Shown here: positions 1 to 11,600 of the stretch, piece by piece
Numbering within the stretch: position 1 is the first letter of the stretch
Layout: each line of letters begins with the position of its first letter
Source: Apostichopus japonicus
Taxonomy: Eukaryota; Echinodermata; Holothuroidea; Aspidochirotida; Stichopodidae
Reading direction: 5' to 3'
NCBI RefSeq assembly: GCF_037975245.1
Contig: NC_092564.1
Location: 15,257,984-15,321,983, forward strand
Length of the DNA stretch: 64,000 bases
Made by a program: the position numbers and the translations under genes
Notes under the pieces: generated by a model
Told to the model about the DNA's origin: nothing
The model's database searches: none
The model's input: the letters and a program-made list of their open reading frames with translations, nothing else

Positions 1-3000
1 GTTGTACTCATCCCATTTCAGCCCGGGGGAATACCCTGCTGGGGTTTCTCCTGCATATTTATCGCAACTTCATCAAAAATTTATAATAATTTCAGAAAGC
101 CTCGTTGGAAAGAAGCAAGATTAGTATGTTCCTGCACTAATCTTTTGTTTAAAAATACATGAGAAATTTCTAAATATCTTTGGAGAAAGAAACTTTTTGA
201 TTGATGACAACAAAAAAAGTTGTTTGGCAGGGATTTTGCAGCTATGTTTGAATTAGATGACATAAACATTCTCTTGATGTAGTAAACTGAGAAATGAATT
301 CATTCCCCACAAACTACTACAAGAATGGATATTAACTGTGAATATATTTGCCCACTTGGCACACAAAGAGTCTTCAGTCTTCAAGAACCGTTAAGATGGG
401 TTCACTCTCTTTCCAAGAAATTTGTAGTCTGTCTCAAAATTTGCTATTAATCATCTTGTTCCATCTGATGTAAATGTTGGCCATTCTTAGGGGGGTGGGG
501 TGGAGGGAGCAGATGGGGGTAGTGGTAGAATACCATCCCCATGCCCCATCACTACACTGCAAAGAATGTATCACATTAAAGAATATGTAGCATTCTCAAG
601 TTAGTCTTGAGAAGAAGTTTTTGGTTTGGTTTGATTTTTTTTGGGGGGGGTGGGGGGAGAATTATGAAATTCTAATTCTGCTTAAGGTCTAATGTGATGC
701 TCATTTATATCATCACTAATTGTTTTTTTTTTATCATGTTAATAACCTTGAAGCAAATTTTGCTTTAGAATATTTTCAAGTAACTTGACAAGGACCAATA
801 ATAATATTATACAGGGACAGCGTTTTAACAGAGTTTCAATGGTCACTTGAGGTCAAATCCTAGAACTAGTAACCAAGAATTCACATTCAGTGGATTATTA
901 GCTGCTTCTACACTTAAAATGTGGCTTTTCATTAAAGTTCCAGAGATGTTAAAATGTAAAAAAAATCTTTTCCTTTTAATGGTTGTAATGCTCTCATGAT
1001 TTGAAAGGTGTCAGCAAAAGTTTTGTGTTAGGTCAAAGGTCAATATGTTTGGAACCAAATGATTTTGTTGTATAGGATGCTCAATGTGTGTGCTTCCTAT
1101 GATGAGTGCAAATGCTACATGGACTTTTGTAACAACTGCCTACTGGCTTCATTACCTTAGCACCACAGTAAGGCAAATATGTATTTGTATATCCGAAGGG
1201 GGAAAAAAATACATTTTCATGATATATAGAATGCATTTCTGTTGCATATGTCTTTCACAGTAAGAACATTTCCTATGGATATATGCTGTCAAAGATGTGA
1301 ATACTTGGGTTGTTTTGGCTCATACTTTTATGAATTTCAGTAAGATATTCTACTTGAAAGTTGGTATTCGGTTTCCCTTGGCATGACAAGTAAACCCTGG
1401 GAGGTTCGTCACTCTAGTTCGAATAAGTCTATACATCCAAAACCCAAAATCGACCAACCCACTTATTTCAGACTGAAACTGTCCACGACATGACATTATG
1501 AATTCATTGGCCACCATTCTTGCAACATTATCCTGGCTTCTACATTTACCAGCAAGAGTGAATGAATCATTATTGAGTTCTCAGTAGGAACGCAGGTCGG
1601 AGTGAGTTTTACCAAATAGATTCTGCTCTATTTATAGTTAGTAGACAGGGCATATCAAAATCAAGCAGGGAGGAGAATATTGAATTTTTCATGAGTTTTT
1701 TGTCCATTGGAGCAACGACTGGTAGCACGTTGAAGAAATGAACTGTGATTCTGTGAATCTCAAATTGTGGTATTTGTAACATTTTGTATATTACTTCTTA
1801 GAAGTGTTTTTTTTTTTTTTTTGGGGGGGGGGGGTTGTTTATTAGTGTCTATAGTTTTTGCTATAATTTTTGGATCAAAAAGGTGAGGGGAGCAAGTACG
1901 GTTTTATTGTCTTCAAATGGTTAAGTAACTTCAGAAGGAAGGTGCTATGGAACCCTATGATTATTAACTGAGGTACCATTGTTATATCGAAGGTAATTTT
2001 GTAGACAGGATTGAGATGTAAATACAATGTCAGATAAAAATGCACCCAAGATTGTTTACTTCTTCTATTTTGTTCTGACTTGTGTTTTAGGGAAATGATT
2101 AGGAGTAAACTTCTTGCCTTAAAAAAAAGAAATTATAAATGACATATCCAAGTCAATTCATTGATGAGATATGTCATCTTTAACTTCACATATCGTTATA
2201 TAAAATATGCCAGGGCTCGAACTAACCGACCCCAAATCGCTGTGGTGTCATGATGTGTCAATCACAACTCAAAGATCATTTAAAACTTGCCCTAAAGAAG
2301 TTGTCTTGCTATTTTAGATCCGTGTTTCCAGGACTGCATTACGCCATCTTATAATTTCAACTGTGTAGGGCCTGGTCCCCCCCCCCCCCTAACCCGCCAT
2401 GATCAATGTGTTACTTTGCATGGCCCTGTTGCTTCCCTCCACCATCCAGGCATCCTATCCATATTGTATGTTTCCCGCGTTATTTCTTAAACCGAATGAG
2501 ATCTCAAGGGTTTAGTCATTTTGTAAAACCACTGGTGGTGCGCACAAAATGAGGAGTGCTCACCCCTCTCCTCCTCCCCTTCCATCGCCAGTCGGGTGGG
2601 GGGGGGGGTAGGGGGAGATGATTCAGCCGGGGAAAGAATTAGGTCAATACTTAAAAATATACATATATTTTTTAATTCCTTCCCCTCCTTTGAAACCTTT
2701 GCACGCCACTGTCTAGAACATTGTGTTTGTATTTCCGTTATGCATTTATTTGAAGTTTGTCTCTGGTGGACAATTCCTTCAAGACAACATTTAATTGCAC
2801 TTTCTATATGGTCTCCGTGCATTAATTTCATCTGTTTTCATGACACATTCTAGCTTACACCAAATCTGAAACGACTTAGGATAAGATGTATCACCTTCTT
2901 TTTAATCTCTTAAAATGTGTATCAAATTTGCATTCAGCTCTGAGTAATTCTATGTGAGTATAAATTTCCCAATTATATATTTATGAAAGAGGAGTATAGA

Positions 3001-3907
3001 TGGGAAGGATGTCTTTCTAATAAACATGTTTGCTTGGACATAACTCATCCCAGGTAGATAAGAGAAATGTTACAATTTCATAAATGAAAATTAATGGTGT
3101 AATTTTACTATCACCATAGAAACACAACGCAAGATTTCAGTTCGTCACGCGCGCAGTGCCAGAGGGAATCATGTCTTTAATCTATTAATATATTTCATCA
3201 GACTCTTGACGTATTTTATAGAACTTAGACCATTACATTTAGAGCGGTAGCCAGATTTTTCAATGTCAAATTTTGTTGTTTACCTATGAATTTCCTGTTT
3301 CGTTTCATCAAGTATCTTTGCTGCCATGCTGTCTCTCTGATTTCTTGCCGAAGGCAAGGAAATGGAATCTACGCGAAGGTGATTGTGTAACTGTTTGTGT
3401 GCATGTAAAGTCGTGGATTGAGTAAATACGATAGCTAACACACAGCTAACAGGAATTTCATACTTGTACAGTCTAGTACAGTCACATACCGGTTCTTTAT
3501 AGGAACTAAATAATGACACAATATAGATATGCTAAAATGGCCCATATATAGCTTCATTAAAGGCATTGAATACTCGCGCACAAAGAAACGTCTCATGCCG
3601 GTAATCTGACCTAGTTTCGAATGAGGTGTAACAGAAGTGTTAGACACCACCATCGATCCCAGAAAATACACGCACAAATTGCTACCATCGGTAATTAGAC
3701 ACTAGTACACAGTCAATACATGCAGCTACGGTCAATACCCACAACACAGTGTACATAGCTGCGATGGACATCTCAGCAGGTCTAGATAAAAGATAACAAG
3801 GTATCACGTTTCATAACTGTCTGCATTTTGTAGCAACATGGAAAAAAAACTTCACTTGCAAGCAACGACAAAATTAACTTTTTCAGCCTGATGGCGGCAC
3901 GCGGTTT
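1..3907. other. Intergenic stretch, no gene recognised
   Basis: No reading frame here has recognisable protein motifs or a run of exon-like segments with splice sites. The stretch is AT-rich and contains T-run/G-run junctions (about 635-650 and 1807-1834) and a poly-C run near 2380. Short ORFs such as those around 2487-2853 run through G/C homopolymers on both strands and look like chance. A distant 5' exon or enhancer of the downstream semaphorin gene could lie here, but nothing in the sequence shows it. Confidence 0.6.
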
Positions 3908-4894
3908 GGGCGTATGGAAAGCCATTTTAACATTTAATCGGGAATTTCAGATATCTTAAATTGTTTCTTATTTTAGATATCTAAAATTCTATTTCAGATA
4001 TCTAAAATTAAATTCGAGATATCTTAAATTTAATTCGAGATATCTGAAATTATATTTCAGATATCTGAAATTGAATTCGAGATATCTAAAATAGATTTCG
4101 AGATATCTGAAATTCTAATTCAGATATCTGAAATTGAATTTGAGATATCTGAAATTGAATTCGAGATATCCGAAATTGAATTCGAGATATCTGAAATTCT
4201 ATTTCAGATATCTGAAATTGAATTCGAGATATCTGAAATTGAATTCGAGATATCTGAAATTGAATTCAAGATATCTGCAAATCTAATTCGAGATATCTGA
4301 AATTGAATTCGAGATATCTGCAATTGAATTCCAGATATCTGTAATGTAAATGCAGAAATTCCCGATTAAATGTTAAAATGGCACGTATGGAAAGCCATTT
4401 TAACATTTAATCAGGTATTTTCAGATATCTGTAATTGAATTCGAGATATCTGAAATTCTATTTCAGATATCTGAAATTGAATTCGAGATATCTGAAATTC
4501 TATTTCAGATATCTGAAATTGAATTCAAGATATCCGAAATTGAATTCGAGATATCTGAAATTGAATTCGAGATATCTGAAATTGAATTCGAGATATCTAA
4601 AATTCTATTTCAGATATCTGAAATTGAATTCGAGATATCTGAAATTGAATTCGAGATATCTGAAACTGAATTCGAGATATCTGAAAATGAATTCGAGATA
4701 TCTCGAATTCAATTTCTGATATCTGAAATTCCCTTGTATTTCGAGATATCTGAAATTGATTTTAAGATATCTGCAATTATTTGTAGATATCTTGAATAAA
4801 TTGGAGATATCTGTAATTTAATTTGAGATATCTGAAATTATTTCGAGATATCTGAAATTCCTTATTAAATGTTAAAACGGCTTTCCATATGGGC
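3908..4894. repeat. Palindromic 21-bp-unit element, two arrays bounded by inverted termini
   Basis: Tandem units of 21 bp alternate GATATC and GAATTC hexamers joined by TGAAATT-like linkers, so the unit is close to its own reverse complement. The array is framed by the motif GCCATTTTAACATTTAATC. It occurs forward at 3921, inverted at about 4355-4382, forward again at 4394, and inverted at about 4861-4882. The outermost flanks (GTATGGAAAGCC and GGCTTTCCATATG) also pair. This makes two head-to-tail elements, each with terminal inverted repeats and a satellite-like core. Units after about 4730 are more diverged and vary in length. A + strand ORF at 4435-4719 is only the translated repeat (a 7-residue period, NSRYLKL). 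Likely a non-autonomous transposon that has amplified its core; I saw no clear target-site duplication. Confidence 0.85.
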
Positions 4895-7447
4895 GAGTCT
4901 TCAATGCCTTAAATCCATGCTTCGTTCTGGTTTCACTTAATGGTCCATTTTAATTTGCTTTATTATATAGTGCTCTTCATCAAAGTCCATCGTGTGCGCT
5001 GATCGAGAAGGGGTCGAGGGACCACCACGATTGTCAGTCGGGGTGAAATCTATCAGACAGGGATTCGTCAAAATTCAAAAGTATTTATTGGCACAAACTT
5101 GCGTTAAGACCTAATTACATAATTTATAGTCAACATAGGCTATGCCTCAGAATTAACTGTCATTTGACGTCTAACAATATAATTTTTCCTCTATACGGGA
5201 GCACCCCGAAAGATCAGCCCTCGGACACTGGGAAATGCTTTCAACGAACCCACAACCACACAACTCATGCGTAAACACTCCTGATCTCTTCAAGGTTCAT
5301 GCACCTAATGAAATAAGTTAGGGCAATTTGGAATGTCACCTACACCTTCCACACGCCTCCCCACCCCCCCCCCCCCCCTCAGCCCACATTTACTATCCTG
5401 TGCACATCACCGGGTATGTACTAGCTGTATATATACTATGCAAAGAGAAATCCTACAAGCTTCAAGTACCATGTAAGGCATTCGTATTGTTTCAGTGAAG
5501 TGTCAGACGAATTGCTCACATTCACGTTGACACGTGGTTGTATAAATAGGCCTAACGTTTCAATGTACCAGTATTGACACTTGACACAATTTCGTTCTTC
5601 GAAAGCGGTTCTCCAAACATGCGAAACTGTTACAACGTCGAGTAATCCAAACTTTAAAGGCGTCACTGTGTTGTATATTACAGCTCTTGCAGACGCAAGC
5701 CTCGCCTATCTATGAGCAGGGAGTTGCCATTTAGGTGGCAACTCCCTGCTATGAGGCTCTGGAAATAGACTGAGTGACGAGTTTGTTCGGCGGAATCCGG
5801 TTATTCAGTTTACGACCTTCCCACGCTGAGAATTTGCCTATGTTCTTAATGTCATCATTCCTCCCCCTATACAGACCCGCTTACAAAAGGAGGGGTCACT
5901 GTGAGAAGGGACGAATTCAATCTATATTTTTAGTAAATGTACAATTGGTGGGGCCAAATTCGCCACCACAATCTACGCAAAGTTTGCATGCAAAGTTTGC
6001 ATTGCAGTCGAGCAATGGTGGGCGTTATAATTCAAATTTCATAAAGTATGCAGCCATACAGGCCCATTGCAAAATGTAAACATGACGGTATATTTACAAT
6101 ATATTCGTTCCCGCAATTCACCATTGGCTCAAGTTCGTTTGTTGGTACCGAAAATATTACACTCACCCCCGCCCGTCCACCAAAAGTGACAGCGAGATGC
6201 CTTTCGTCGTATTGAGGCATGTTTGTATCTACTCGATTCTGTGCTTCTTTATACTCCGTATAATGGCGCACTGTGGTCTGGTGTTGCATGGCGGGAGCAG
6301 GGTAGGTCCAAACAACAATGTAAGAACCTCAAATAGGCACGAATCCCCACTTCCCACATCCCCACCATGACTACAAAAGAAAAGTATAATCTGTAACCGA
6401 AGAAATATAAACTTCTGTCACAGGATGATTTGCTAGTTTCAATCTTGTTAGCTAGCCTGGACCTCAAAGCATATTTAATTATACGTTGCATAATAGTACA
6501 AAGAGTACAACCTTATCCCTTATATCGACCGCTCAATCAGCCATACATTTCAACCATACATTTCCATGGCATTCAGTGGTTTCTAATTTTCGTTTCTAGC
6601 TAAACAAGCTGAACGATTATTTCAAGTATCGTTTGTAAGACAGAGTAAAAGTTTCGAAATAGAAAACCTCAAAATGAGCCACAGCTCTTGTTTCCTTTCC
6701 GTATTAATTCACGCTCATTTTCCGGTCAATTAGCGTTGTTGTATGTGGTTATGATTATTTCGGAGGAGTGTTCTTATTGTTTGGTCCTGTTTCTCGTCAT
6801 CCTGTGTATTTTTTCTTTTATTTCTTTAAGTCTGGTTCATTATTAATTCGACGCTGTCGTTAATCCCGCATAGAAGCACAATGCATCCATATGTTCTAGT
6901 CAACAAAAATAGCAATCTCATAGGTCGATGGTTTTACGAGATTGCGGTAGGTGGAGAAGAATAAAATGAAAAACCTGCAAATTAAAGCCAGTCAGGCTGA
7001 TATTAGAAGCTTGGGTTGGTGTTACTAATGACTCCTTTTTCGAGTTCAACGGCACTTTGAACGAACAATCACAGCGGGACTGCAGGCTCAGGTGCAGGGA
7101 AATCGTATACCCTCAGCCAGGCCATTTTGTGTCCACGGAAAAATCGACTCCAAAGAATCATGTGAAAATCGCCGAAAATGAAACAGACGGGGATAACTTG
7201 TAATTTGAAATATAATGGCGTCCCACCCTGCAAAACTTCAACCAGAGCCGTAGACAGAGACCCGATACTCCCTTAAGCTTATAATGTGTCCCTGAATGAA
7301 ACGCATGCTTCCTAAACAGTAAAATGTCGTTTTCGTAAGAAAACCGGTATACTGATACAGCCACATGACATACCAGGGAATTATTCATCCAGTATATCGC
7401 ATCGCAAAATAGTCACATTGTTATTCAAGTTGTCGTCCAAAGATGTA
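4895..7447. other. Intergenic stretch, no gene recognised
   Basis: No coding exon or RNA gene was recognised. The stretch includes a poly-C run (about 5364-5378) and a perfect short hairpin (listed separately). ORFs of 75-101 codons on both strands (for example 5774-6079 and 6032-6289) overlap one another and show no family motif. Confidence 0.55.
5715..5750. repeat. Perfect 15-bp-arm hairpin
   Basis: AGCAGGGAGTTGCCA is followed by the 6-base loop TTTAGG and then the exact reverse complement TGGCAACTCCCTGCT. The arms are GC-richer than their surroundings. No T-run follows and there is no evidence of an RNA gene. It may be the relic of a small fold-back element, because CCTC/GAGG-like sequence also pairs weakly outside the arms. 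Confidence 0.8.
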
Positions 7448-7457
7448 TGTGTAAAGT

Positions 7458-7823
7458 CAAGGGCGTAGGAACCGGGGGGCTGGGGGGCGCCAGCCCCCCC
7501 CCAGTGAAAAATGTGGAGGGGCGGAAGTATCATTCCGCCCCCCGCTTCGCAAGTCAGAAAACCCCTTTTTCAATGCCAAATGAGAAAAAATCTCATTTGG
7601 AGCACCAAATTGCATCTAAGGCCAGGTGAAAATACAAAATTAAGTTTACAAAATGGAGTGGGTGTTGAAGTGTGCTATATTGCACCAAATTGCATCTGAG
7701 GCCACCTGGAAATGCAAAAAAAATCCAAAGGGGAGGGGGTCACCCCCTCCCCTTAGACCCCTCCCCCAGGCCGGCCATCAGTCTTCAGCCCCCCCCCCTT
7801 TCAAAAGTACCTTCTTACGCCAC
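7458..7823 (+). mobile_element. Non-autonomous DNA transposon (MITE-like), copy 1, with 10-bp target duplication
   Basis: The element starts CAAGGGCGTAGGAACC and ends CCTTCTTACGCCAC, which are imperfect terminal inverted repeats. It is flanked by an exact 10-bp direct repeat, TGTGTAAAGT (7448-7457 and 7824-7833), read as the target-site duplication. Inside are G-rich/C-rich palindromic stretches and a roughly 30-bp internal direct repeat starting GCACCAAATTGCATCT. A second copy lies inverted at 8313-8687 and is nearly identical outside the homopolymers. There is no transposase. The 10-bp duplication would fit a Mutator-like superfamily better than hAT, but that is inference. Confidence 0.8.
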
Positions 7824-7907
7824 TGTGTAAAGTACCACATAAAGACGTTTCAGAAGCAGCTTGTCATTTTTATAAAACAACCCAGAACAAAAACATTTTA
7901 GAAAAGA

Positions 7908-8085
7908 CCATGGTATGTAGTCCATGGTTGTATTCCATAGTCCATGGTCATGGTTATATACCATATTCCATGGTTGTATACCATAGTCCATGGTGGCATA
8001 CCATATTCCATGGTTGTATACCATAGTCCATGGTGGCATACCATATTCCATGGTTATACCATATTCCATGGTTGTCTACCCTAGT
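7908..8085. repeat. Tandem array of a 20/40-bp CCATGG-centred unit
   Basis: Repeats of CCATANTCCATGGTNGNATA form a 20-bp subunit, with a 40-bp higher-order period alternating 'tggttgtata' and 'tggtggcata'. Every unit contains the palindrome CCATGG. The array lies between the two inverted transposon copies. A minus-strand ORF through it (7815-8069) is only the translated repeat. Confidence 0.85.
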
Positions 8086-8312
8086 GCACTGTATATGGTA
8101 TCATATGTAGTTCATAGTGTTATAGTTAATTGGTGTAAACCATAGGCTACCGTTACAAATATGTTCTTTTTACAAATCGAATTCGTGTCAGAAAAATATG
8201 GAATTTAATATATAAATTCAAAGGTTTCCCAAATGAAACAGTAGGTTACTTGAAATTTGTGCAGCCAGTACATAGCATTATCATCGTTCTGAAGATTAAA
8301 TTGTGAATAACA

Positions 8313-8687
8313 GTGGCGTAGGAAGGTACTTTTGAGTGGGGGGGGGCTGAAGACTGATGGCCGGCCTGGGGGAGGGGTCTAAGGGGAGGGGGTGTCCCCC
8401 TCCCCTTTGGATTTTTTTTGCATTTCCAGGTGGCCTCAGATGCAATTTGGTGCAATATAGCACACTTCAACACCCACTCCATTTTGTAAATAATTTTGCA
8501 TTTTCACCTGGCCTTAGATGCAATTTGGTGCTCCAAATGAGATTTTTTTCTGATTTGGAAATGAAAAAGGGGTTTTCTGACTTGCTGAGCGGGGGGGGGG
8601 GGGCGGAATGATACTTCCGCCCCCCCCCCATATTTTTCACTGGGGGGGGGGGCTAGCGCCCCCCAGCCCCCGGTTCCTACGCCCTTG
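8313..8687 (-). mobile_element. Non-autonomous DNA transposon (MITE-like), copy 2, inverted
   Basis: This is the reverse complement of the element at 7458-7823, with the same termini (GTGGCGTAGGAAGG at the left, GGTTCCTACGCCCTTG at the right). It differs mainly in poly-G/C run lengths. Flanks GAATAACA (8305-8312) and GAATAATA (8688-8695) match at 7 of 8 bases, which may be a decayed target duplication. That length differs from the 10 bp at copy 1. The high identity points to recent activity. Confidence 0.8.
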
Positions 8688-8695
8688 GAATAATA

Positions 8696-11600
8696 CATAA
8701 ACCTCTTAAAGTTTGTTTGCGAGGTCTCCAATTGTTGGTGAATAGCTTGTGGTCGGTACTGCAAGCTTTTCTTTAACCAACGCGAAAAACATGACAACAG
8801 TCGTGTTGTGTTTCTTCTTAATGTAAAATATCCTTATTAGATTATCAGGGCTTGCGTTACGCGATCAACGGGGTTCTTGGTGCGTTCATATTCACAACAT
8901 GGTTTCATTCTTGTGACTAACAGTTTTTTACTGACGAAAGTATATGTCAACGTTAGAAATGATATATCATATGTAGTTATTTTGTATCGATTGGGATATA
9001 TAAAGGTCATATGCAATGTATACTTTTTTTTTATACCGGAGAAATTCGATAGTGGCCATCGAACGACAATATATTTATAGCTGGATACCAAAGATTATAT
9101 CATTTTGACATTTACATACTCTCATGATCTACCTCACACTGAATTTATTTATAAAGCATTGCAGATTCCTGAATATTATACACGGAGAAACTTCAGAGAT
9201 TAACAATACTGCCTCCACATTTTTGTTCATATCGTTATATATATATCGATCACGTGTGAAATGTAAATTGATAAACCTTGAAAAGTTTACTTTACCATAC
9301 TTGAAAATTACCGAAAACAAGGGTACGTTGTTAACTCATGCAGCTAAGCGAGTTTGGCATTGAAGTTATAATCGAAAAAAAGAAGAAGAAGAAGAAGAAA
9401 AGCTCTTTTAGCCCGATAGCATCATCTCCCGGCTTTTACTCGGGTGACACACCATCCAGGTAATCGATAGATTGACTGTCATATATGTCCTAGCAATACT
9501 ATTACTATACACGATGGCATGTATTTGTCAGTTGAACCACATGTGTAATAAACATACAAGTTGAAAACCACCACACGGGAAGAGAGAACCCCTAACGAGA
9601 TCAGAAATTAGTTCATCAAATGGGGGAATGATTACAGATTAGCTTCGCGATGGTTTGTCTTTCTATCGATTTATTTGAATGACTAATGCTACGAAACCCA
9701 AACAAAGGCAAACATCAATCAAAATGAATATTCCTACCAGACTCTCTGCAGCATCATGCAGTAGACAGGAGTCATGCTAACACAAACTTGATTTAGAAGG
9801 CGTCGACCTTGGGGTTGTATTTTAGATCTGTAATTACTGTCAGCGTGAGTTCTACGATCTACCTAAGTGGGGGGGGGGGGGGGGTGAGTTACCTATCTCT
9901 TGTAAATAACAGAATTATTTACAGTTTAAAAATCAATCATTTAGTCTACCAGGTTTAAGTCAGGTTTCCTGCTCGTATAATCAATTTCTCGTATCGTCGA
10001 TTCACCTGTTACTCATCGTCTTTTCTTTTCATATTTGTGGAATCGTAACACCCCATCACAGATCATCTAAATCAAGTGGACCCATACTGTTGTTATGTTA
10101 AATGACGGATTTATATTTATATATTGCTCACAACTTGTATGCTGAAATATCCGAGCCAGTTGTCAAAATATTACATATTTATTCATTTAACCTTTTTCGA
10201 TACTCATTTAAAAAATGCTTGTCAGGCATACCAATGAAGAAAGCCCTCAATGTAGACTCAACCGGGTCAGTATGAGGAAAATGTCGAGAGGATGGGGTGG
10301 GTCTAGAGTGGGGTGCACCGTGCTTTGCTGTCATTGTATACATTACTTACTGATAACCTTTAGGATCAGTAATCTAGGTAGTGTGTCATATCCATGCGTC
10401 TTGCTGTTGTGATGTAACACAACAATCAAGGACTGAACGACCCACTTTGTTATCACTTACACTACCAATGGTAACCTTCGATCATAAGTAACAGTTTCGA
10501 GCTGGTACACTAGTAATCATCAGAGTCGGAGGGACCTACGTACAGACTCCTTGTATTCGTCACATCTTTCTACCACTCCCCCCACCCACCCCCCACCCCG
10601 CCCTCTCTCATCCCTCGTGAGCTAAAAATCACAGCATATGATAATATATGCCTTCACTTGACTTCAACCATCATGAAATTACTCCCTGCCCCTCCGCGCT
10701 GGAGACCACTATATAAACGAAACTAAGTAACAATCCTGTTGATATATAGGACTACCATAAAAGTATATAATACATTGTGTATATTCATGTCCGTGGTCAA
10801 ATCATTATAGGAAGGAATGGAGAGGGGCGCAAACTTTGGCCGAGGTCCGTCCTGGGGAGGGGTCTAAGGGAAGGGGTCTCCCTGAATTTCAAATGTTGTC
10901 AGTGGATACGATTTTGTGTGCGTGTGTTTTAAAATATACACCATTTGGAAGGAAGTAGTTTTTTATTTTGAGGGTGGAGGCCTGCACCCCTATCCCCAGT
11001 GGTTATAGTTTAGAGCAAATTAACGGTTTCAAACATTTGCAAATAAATTATATATGTAGGTACACACAGAAATATTATGTCTATTTATTATATTGACCGA
11101 AATTGAGTCTTTTTTTGTTTGTTAACGATGATCAAGCTCCGTATAGGACGCACGGAACTTTGACTAAAAGTTCAAACACTGAACTAAAGTTAACTTGTTA
11201 AGTGAAATCTCATTTTATTCTTAGTAGCCTATGGTCAATGATGAAAACCTGAGAAGCAGATCATACATTGATTGAAAAACAACTAGTTTTTCGAGTATTT
11301 TATATAGCATGGTTATTTTCCTTTTGCCAACTTTTTACCCGTCCCCGAGTCTCAGAAAATTTTTGTGGGGGAAGGGGAACTTTGCCCACTGAAAACCCTT
11401 CCTCACTGCGCTGAAGCAAATCATGTTTTCATTGCCGACTTGGCGGTTTCAGTGGGTCCGCATTTGGTTCTCCAGCCCCACAGGAGAAGGGAGGTGCATG
11501 GGAATGCATATACCCTTTTGTACTACTCTATTCTAGGCCTATGTTACTTGAAATTCCTCTTTTCTCAAAATATAATGCTGCCATCGACACCTGAAAAGTT

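Noticed and set aside
1390-1430. Possible tRNA B-box (AGTTCGAATAAG)
   Set aside because: No cloverleaf, A-box or acceptor stem could be formed around it.
2487-2853. Overlapping ORFs on both strands around a poly-G/C run
   Set aside because: Both strands are open across the same low-complexity segment, and neither shows domain features.
4435-4719. 94-codon repetitive ORF (NSRYLKL repeats)
   Set aside because: It is the translation of a 21-bp non-coding palindromic repeat, which stays open because the unit length is a multiple of three.
7653-8482. Matching ORFs in both G-rich MITE copies (MEWVLKCAILHQIASEA...)
   Set aside because: The shared frame is explained by the two copies being nearly identical DNA; the peptide is Pro-rich low complexity with no transposase motif.
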